NCBI RefSeq assembly: GCF_014203095.1 | Contig: NZ_JACHIG010000001.1 | Span: 744,001 to 808,000, forward strand | Length of the DNA: 64,000 nucleotides | DNA from: Prosthecobacter vanneervenii | GTDB taxonomy: Bacteria; Verrucomicrobiota; Verrucomicrobiia; Verrucomicrobiales; Verrucomicrobiaceae | Reading direction: 5' to 3' | Shown: piece by piece, positions 59,556-64,000 of the stretch | Numbering within the stretch: position 1 is the first letter of the stretch | How the letters are laid out: every line of letters begins with the position of its first letter | Translations under genes and position numbers: made by a program | The notes under the pieces: model-generated | Database searches by the model: none | What the model was told of the DNA's origin: nothing | Seen by the model: the letters and a program-made list of their open reading frames with translations, nothing else

Positions 59556-61094
59556 ATGACCGACACCAAATCCAACAACAACAACGGGGCCGTGGCCGCC
59601 CTGGTCGCAGCATTCCTAGGCTGGCTCTTCGACGGCTTTGAAATGGGATTGTTCCCGCTGATCGGCAAGCCCGCACTGCAGGACCTGCTGCCCAAGGCGA
59701 CGGCGGTGGTGCAGGGTCAGTGGTTCACGGTCATCATCTCCGTCTTCCTGGTGGGTGCGGCGTCCGGCGGCGTGCTGTTTGGCTGGCTGGGAGACAAGCT
59801 GGGCCGCGTAAAGGCCATGACACTGGCCATCTTCACTTATGCCATCTTCAGCGGCCTGTGCGCGTTTGTCACGGAGGCCTGGCACTTTGCCGCTCTGCGC
59901 TTCATTGCCTCTCTCGGCATGGGCGGCGAGTGGGCGCTGGGCGTGGCGCTGGTGAATGAAATCTGGGGCGGCAAAAACCGTGCGTGGATCGCCGGCATGA
60001 TCGGAGCTGCTTCCAACATTGGTTTCCTGCTCACCGGCCTTATCAGCCTGCAGCTCAATGCCAGCCTGGAGATCGTCACCGGCTGGATTCACGCCATGGG
60101 CCTGTCTCCTGAAAACACCGACTATCTGCTGCACAACCGTGCCTGGCGCTTCATCGCCGTCAGCAGCGCACTGCCTGCACTGATCAATTTCTTCATCTTG
60201 GTCTTCGTGCCCGAGTCCCACAAGTGGGAGGAGGAAAAGAAGGCTGGAAGCACCTCGCACTGGGCCACGATGGATCTTCTGGGCGTGCTCATCGCCTGCC
60301 TGGCTGCCATCGGCATCATCTACGTGTGGTCGCCAATGTGCTCACAGGGAAACCTCGTCGCTGGTGTGGTGACACTGGTGGGTCTGGCCATCGCGCTGTG
60401 GGGCTATCTGCATCCGGTGCGTCAGTACATGGCACGCTCCGTGGCTGCTGGCAGCACGCAGGCGGCAGAGCGCAGCACGATTATGAGCAATCTGCTGATC
60501 GGCGCCGGACTGGCCGCCGTGGCGCTGCTCGGCACCTGGGGCTCTGCTCAGCAGGCCGCCCGCTGGGCCTCCGGCCTGGCACCGCAGGGTTCCAAGATTC
60601 CCATCATCGACTACATCGTCATCGCTACGGCGCTGGGCGCCATTCTCGTGACCCTGATCACCCCGCTGATCGCTGACAAGCTGGGCCGCCGCGTGACCTA
60701 CACGCTGCTGTGCGCCACTGCGCTGGCCTCGGCGCTGGCCTTCTTCCAGTTCAACAAGCCCTTCACCGGAGACAGTGCACCGCAGTCCCTGATCATCACC
60801 GCCTTCCTGCTGGGCGGCATCACGGCCTCGTTCTACGGCTTCTTCCCGCTCTACTTCCCCGAGCTCTTCCCCACCAGCGTGCGCGCTACGGGCCAGGGCT
60901 TCTGCTTCAACTTCGGCCGCCTCATCGCCGCCGTGGGTGCGCTGCAGCTGGGAAATCTGACCACCTTCTTCGGTGGTGCCTCAGGCGGCACTCATGCTGA
61001 AGCACATGCCTTCTCCGTGCTGTCCTGCATCTACCTCGTGGGCATGGTGCTGGTATGGTTCGCGCCAGAAACAAAAGGCAAATCTCTGCAATAA
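59556..61094 (+). CDS. Major facilitator superfamily transporter
   Basis: 512 residues, about twelve hydrophobic segments. The loop 2-3 motif is G-W-L-G-D-K-L-G-R-V-K-A-M and a second copy A-D-K-L-G-R-R-V-T-Y lies after the sixth helix pair. N-terminal G-W-L-F-D-G-F-E-M-G-L-F-P, with the acidic residue in helix 1, is typical of the sugar/aromatic acid:proton symporter group. Substrate cannot be inferred. The MarR-family gene at 61324 lies downstream on the same strand and may regulate it. Confidence 0.88.
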   Translation: MTDTKSNNNNGAVAALVAAFLGWLFDGFEMGLFPLIGKPALQDLLPKATAVVQGQWFTVIISVFLVGAASGGVLFGWLGDKLGRVKAMTLAIFTYAIFSGLCAFVTEAWHFAALRFIASLGMGGEWALGVALVNEIWGGKNRAWIAGMIGAASNIGFLLTGLISLQLNASLEIVTGWIHAMGLSPENTDYLLHNRAWRFIAVSSALPALINFFILVFVPESHKWEEEKKAGSTSHWATMDLLGVLIACLAAIGIIYVWSPMCSQGNLVAGVVTLVGLAIALWGYLHPVRQYMARSVAAGSTQAAERSTIMSNLLIGAGLAAVALLGTWGSAQQAARWASGLAPQGSKIPIIDYIVIATALGAILVTLITPLIADKLGRRVTYTLLCATALASALAFFQFNKPFTGDSAPQSLIITAFLLGGITASFYGFFPLYFPELFPTSVRATGQGFCFNFGRLIAAVGALQLGNLTTFFGGASGGTHAEAHAFSVLSCIYLVGMVLVWFAPETKGKSLQ

Positions 61095-61245
61095 CCCCCA
61101 ATTGCGGCCATTGACGAATCAGCAAGCCTGAAAGAGTGTTTGCTAAATTACCTTTCATCGATAATAATAAGCGTACATTAACCTCTCACAAATAAGAAAT
61201 TCACAGTAGGACTGAGTAAAAACTTATGGATTCTATGATTTTATC

Positions 61246-61274
61246 TTGATCCTACCTTTGTGATTTGTTACATT
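61246..61274 (+). promoter_or_regulatory. Candidate housekeeping promoter for the MarR gene
   Basis: TTGATC (61246-61251), a 17-base spacer and TACATT (61269-61274) in an AT-rich region between the MFS stop and the MarR ATG, about 50 bases before that ATG. A short AAGGA ribosome binding sequence precedes the ATG. Confidence 0.4.
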
Positions 61275-61323
61275 AACCGCAGTTCGAGATTTTCCCGGAA
61301 ACCATAGCTCTAAGGACCACCAC

Positions 61324-61770
61324 ATGATCAACGGAACCAAAAGCCCAGCCAAAGACCACGCCAAACTGGCAGATTTCATTCTGTTCAGTCAGCGTGAGTT
61401 CCTGCTGAATCTCTCCCGGGAGCTGAACCGAGATAACATCTCCTTCGCTCAGTTTTTCCTGCTCAGCTATCTTGCCACTTCCAAGGAGCTGACCATGACA
61501 GACATCGCACGCAAGATGGGCCACTCCACCGCTGCCGCCACCGGATTGGTGGACCGCCTGGAAAAGCTCGGCCTCATGGAGCGCACCCACGCGGTGGATG
61601 ACCGCCGCAAGGTGCTCGTGCGCATCACCTCCCGTGGGATCGAGCTGGTGACCCGCCTGCGCGATGAGTTGCAGAACCAGATCGCAGATGCCATGAGCGA
61701 AACATCTTCTGCGGACGCTGGCAGCTTCATGGACTCCTACCGCGCGCTGGACACCGCAGCGGCTCGTTAA
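61324..61770 (+). CDS. MarR-family transcriptional regulator
   Basis: 148 residues. A winged helix-turn-helix spans about 40-115: L-T-M-T-D-I-A-R-K-M-G-H-S-T-A-A-A-T-G-L-V-D-R-L-E-K-L-G-L for the recognition helix, then D-D-R-R-K-V-L-V-R-I-T for the wing. MarR dimers usually repress transporters or stress genes and respond to phenolic ligands or oxidants. The MFS gene ends 229 bases upstream on the same strand. The ATG at 61324 is supported by an AAGGA ribosome binding sequence eight bases upstream. Confidence 0.92.
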   Translation: MINGTKSPAKDHAKLADFILFSQREFLLNLSRELNRDNISFAQFFLLSYLATSKELTMTDIARKMGHSTAAATGLVDRLEKLGLMERTHAVDDRRKVLVRITSRGIELVTRLRDELQNQIADAMSETSSADAGSFMDSYRALDTAAAR

Positions 61771-61795
61771 TCCTTCTCACGAATTTCTTTTGCAT

Positions 61796-61831
61796 AAGGC
61801 GCACGGTTTTGTCCGTGCGCCTTTTGTTTTT
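61796..61831 (+). terminator. Rho-independent terminator after the MarR gene
   Basis: GGCGCACGG (61798-61806) and CCGTGCGCC (61813-61821) form a perfect 9-bp stem with a TTTTGT loop, followed by a T-rich tract (61822-61831). Confidence 0.9.
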
Positions 61832-61852
61832 CGTGGCAGAACAGTTTCCGGA

Positions 61853-62518
61853 ATGAGTGACAATCAACTTTGGATGACCTTTCCCACGCTGGCGGCTGTG
61901 CCGGGCTTTACGCACCGCTTTACGCTGCGACATCCCGACATTGCTGTGGATGAAGAGCGTGCCGTGGTGGTGGCCCGGCTGTGGGAGTGGCATCGTGCGC
62001 AGGCTGAGGAAATGGGCTTTTCAGGCTCAGCGCTTTGCATTGCCGAGCAGGTGCATGGCAAGGAAGTCGCGGTGCTGACCGAGCCCACGAGCAGCGCCAT
62101 CGCAGGCACCGATGGCATCGTTTCCAATACCCCCGGCCTGGTGATCGGCATCTATGTGGCAGACTGCTGCGCGGTGTATCTGGTCGATCCGCGCACCGGC
62201 GCCTTTGGCATTGTGCATTCCGGCAAAAAGGGCTCAGAAATGGGCATCACGACGCAGGCGATCGAAAAGATGCAGCAGCACTTTGGCAGCGATCCCGCCG
62301 ATGTGCATGTGCAGCTCAGCCCCTGCATACGTCCACCGGCGTATGAAATCGACTTTGCCGCACAGATCCGACAGCAGGCGCGGGATGCCGGAGTGCCAGA
62401 GGCGCAGATCCACGACACCGGCCTGTGCACGTCTTTGGATTTGCACCGGTTTTATTCCTACCGCATGGAGAAAGGCCGCACCGGGCGCATGCTGGCGCTG
62501 CTGGGGCGCACCGCCTGA
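61853..62518 (+). CDS. YfiH/LACC1-type multicopper-like protein (purine nucleoside phosphorylase family)
   Basis: 221 residues from the ATG at 61853; the open frame to 61790 reads through the upstream terminator and is not protein-like. The family metal/catalytic motifs are E-Q-V-H-G-K-E-V with His, A-D-C-C-A-V-Y-L with Cys and G-I-V-H-S-G-K-K-G with His. Originally called polyphenol oxidases, family members act as purine nucleoside phosphorylases/deaminases. It ends 12 bases before ispE and is probably in the same transcript. Confidence 0.88.
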   Translation: MSDNQLWMTFPTLAAVPGFTHRFTLRHPDIAVDEERAVVVARLWEWHRAQAEEMGFSGSALCIAEQVHGKEVAVLTEPTSSAIAGTDGIVSNTPGLVIGIYVADCCAVYLVDPRTGAFGIVHSGKKGSEMGITTQAIEKMQQHFGSDPADVHVQLSPCIRPPAYEIDFAAQIRQQARDAGVPEAQIHDTGLCTSLDLHRFYSYRMEKGRTGRMLALLGRTA

Positions 62519-62530
62519 TCATCATCAAAC

Positions 62531-63370
62531 ATGACCTTTCATTCTCCTGCCAAAATCAACCTGTGGCTGCGCATTCTGGGCAAACGCCCGGATGGATTTC
62601 ATGAGGTGCAGACGCGGCTGTGCCGCCTAGCGCTGGGCGACACGGTGGAGATTGAGATGCGCGGTGCGGGCACGGACGTGTCCCTGAGCTGCTCAGATCC
62701 CACGGTGCCGCTGGATGAGTCCAACTTGGCCATGAAAGCTCTGCGTGCGTTTGAAAAATGCACCGGCAAGCAATCCTCCTGGCGCATTCATCTGGAGAAA
62801 AAAATTCCCGCTGGCGCAGGCCTGGGTGGCGGCAGCAGCAATGCGGCCACGGTGCTCAAGGGAGCCAACGAACTGGCAGGCAGGCCGCTCTCGCTGGAGA
62901 AACTGATCGAGCTCGGTGGGCAGATCGGCTCCGATGTGCCCTGTTTCATTCTCGATCAACCAGCCGCCGATGGCGCTGGCCGTGGCGAACAGGTGACGCC
63001 AGTGGACTTCCCCTGGCAGCTGCCGCTGGTGCTGATCAAGCCCCCCTTCCCCATCCCGACGCCCTGGGCCTACAAGCGCTGGGCCGAGTCCAAGGAACTG
63101 CCCGGCGTGCTCTACGCGCCGCAAATCTGTCCGTGGGGGGCGATGTCGAATGACCTGGAGCGGCCGGTGTATGAGAAGTATGTGCTGCTGCCCACGCTGA
63201 AGACCTGGCTGCTGGAGCAGCCGGAGGTGCATGCGGCGCTGATGTCCGGCTCCGGCAGCACCATGTTTGCCATCACCGAAACACATGCGCAGGCCGCCGA
63301 GATCGCCGCCAAAGCACGCGAATTTTGTGGAGAGACAGCATGGGTACAGGCGACGCAGACGGGTGCCTGA
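62531..63370 (+). CDS. ispE: 4-diphosphocytidyl-2-C-methyl-D-erythritol kinase
   Basis: 279 residues, normal for IspE. N-terminal P-A-K-I-N-L-W-L-R-I-L-G-K-R-P-D-G-F-H-E, the GHMP kinase ATP loop P-A-G-A-G-L-G-G-G-S-S-N-A-A, and G-S-D-V-P-C-F are diagnostic. It phosphorylates CDP-ME in the MEP isoprenoid pathway. A GC-rich hairpin (63409-63441) lies 39 bases after the stop. Confidence 0.95.
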   Translation: MTFHSPAKINLWLRILGKRPDGFHEVQTRLCRLALGDTVEIEMRGAGTDVSLSCSDPTVPLDESNLAMKALRAFEKCTGKQSSWRIHLEKKIPAGAGLGGGSSNAATVLKGANELAGRPLSLEKLIELGGQIGSDVPCFILDQPAADGAGRGEQVTPVDFPWQLPLVLIKPPFPIPTPWAYKRWAESKELPGVLYAPQICPWGAMSNDLERPVYEKYVLLPTLKTWLLEQPEVHAALMSGSGSTMFAITETHAQAAEIAAKAREFCGETAWVQATQTGA

Positions 63371-63408
63371 GATGCCATGATGAGCACTTCCTTGGCCTGA
63401 GAAAGTTT

Positions 63409-63441
63409 GGGGCCGGGCGGCTCCCGATTCCGCCCGACCCC
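63409..63441 (+). terminator. GC-rich hairpin downstream of ispE
   Basis: GGGGCCGGGCGG (63409-63420) pairs with CCGCCCGACCCC (63430-63441) at 11 of 12 positions; only TGGTTTG follows, so termination is possible but not strongly supported. The rest of the 277-base gap shows no gene. Confidence 0.45.
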
Positions 63442-63647
63442 TGGTTTGATCAACCTCAACTTTGACCTGCGGTGAAGCAGGGGGTTTGAGTCAACAACCA
63501 ATCACTCTCAAGACCCAGTTAATGGAGGGCTGAAATCCCCGCATGAACTGTTGATGAGTTAGATTCGGGCTTTGGCGGAGCGTTGAAAAAAGGTGAAAAT
63601 ATTTTTGCGCGAGATGGCAGCCCCCCTCTCGTTCTCATGTGCCCTCT

Positions 63648-64000
63648 ATGCCTGAACTCCCCGAGCTTACCACCAGCGAACGAGCCCTTTACGAATGGCA
63701 GATGTGGGTGCCTGGGATGGGCGAGGAAGGACAGAAAAAACTCAAGGCCGCCTCCGTGCTGGTCTCCCGTGTAGGCGGGCTGGGCGGTCTGGTGGCGCTG
63801 GAGCTGGCGGCGGCGGGCGTCGGAAAGCTGGTGCTGGCCCATGGCGGCGATCTGCAGCCCTCCGACCTCAACCGTCAGCTGCTGCAAACGCATGACCACA
63901 TCGGCAAGCCGCGCATGGAAAACATCGTGCGACGTCTGCGCGATCTCAATCCGCACTGCGATATCGTAGGCGTGGCGGAGAATGTTTCCGAAAGTAACGC
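63648..64000 (+). CDS. ThiF/MoeB/HesA-family E1-like adenylyltransferase (cut by right edge)
   Basis: The frame from the ATG at 63648 is open to the window end, giving about 117 residues: M-P-E-L-P-E-L-T-T-S-E-R-A, then a nucleotide-binding strand V-S-R-V-G-G-L-G-G-L-V-A-L-E-L-A-A-A-G-V-G and D-L-N-R-Q-L-L with the conserved arginine used in adenylation. That pattern is the N-terminal half of ThiF/MoeB proteins, which activate sulfur-carrier proteins in thiamine or molybdopterin synthesis. The catalytic Cys region is beyond the edge, so ThiF, MoeB or another E1-like enzyme cannot be separated. Confidence 0.85.
   Translation, partial: MPELPELTTSERALYEWQMWVPGMGEEGQKKLKAASVLVSRVGGLGGLVALELAAAGVGKLVLAHGGDLQPSDLNRQLLQTHDHIGKPRMENIVRRLRDLNPHCDIVGVAENVSESN

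Overview
The window looks like a chromosomal stretch from a G+C-rich member of the Verrucomicrobiota, most like the Prosthecobacter/Verrucomicrobium group; a planctomycete is the main alternative. The argument is from gene families. There is a secreted multihaem-type DUF1549/LamG/DUF1553 protein (20497-23643) followed by a Tat-exported DUF1501 protein (23936-25384), a PA14-containing DUF1592-type cytochrome (45253-47601), a twin cytochrome c/formylglycine-enzyme-like protein (57691-59430), a Cys-type sulfatase, and two AraC regulators with N-terminal PAS domains. Few starts have a clear Shine-Dalgarno sequence.

Layout. 1-4650: tail of a cardiolipin-synthase-like gene, a secreted rhodanese, sucD, a diacylglycerol kinase, two small secreted proteins and tRNA-Ser. 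4748-8512: a serine beta-lactamase-like hydrolase, then an Fe-S assembly operon on the minus strand (DUF1858-rhodanese, nifU-like scaffold, sufT). The 3' end of sufT is duplicated around a lower-G+C gene. 8751-16767: pssA, a glycosyltransferase, a six-PAS histidine kinase, tRNA-Phe, trpF and a degenerate receiver protein. 16894-25384: a lipoprotein amidase, an AraC-PAS regulator and the cytochrome/DUF1501 pair.

25785-45158 is the accessory heart of the window. A second AraC-PAS regulator is divergent from a DapA-family lyase and a 4-hydroxyproline epimerase. These are followed by a glycine-zipper membrane protein with a YbjN/secretion-chaperone-like partner, a DPP-IV-type peptidase and a secreted glycoside hydrolase. 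A tightly packed run then holds a D-amino-acid dehydrogenase, a VHL-like/double-HExxH protein, a sialate-O-acetylesterase-like protein, a sulfatase and an L-serine dehydratase, with three four-base ATGA overlaps. Together these genes suggest breakdown of hydroxyproline-rich or sulfated, acetylated glycoprotein (collagen- or mucin-like material) with catabolism of the released amino acids.

45253-64000 is more housekeeping in character: hemL, queE and a nuclease gene chained by overlaps, a NUDIX hydrolase, an MGDG-synthase-like glycosyltransferase, tatA, a glutaminase-STAS-cNMP fusion, an MFS transporter and MarR regulator, a YfiH-type protein, ispE, and the start of a ThiF/MoeB-type gene cut by the right edge.

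The intergenic DNA is unusually rich in small repeats: a 169-bp MITE-like palindrome (two copies), a 100-bp element with compensatory stem changes (two copies and a possible remnant), AT-rich heptamer arrays (five loci), TCGTCC-type hexamer arrays (two loci, one inverted), four helically phased GTTGAC decamers and an 11-base G tract. No CRISPR array, IS transposase, rRNA gene or prophage was seen.
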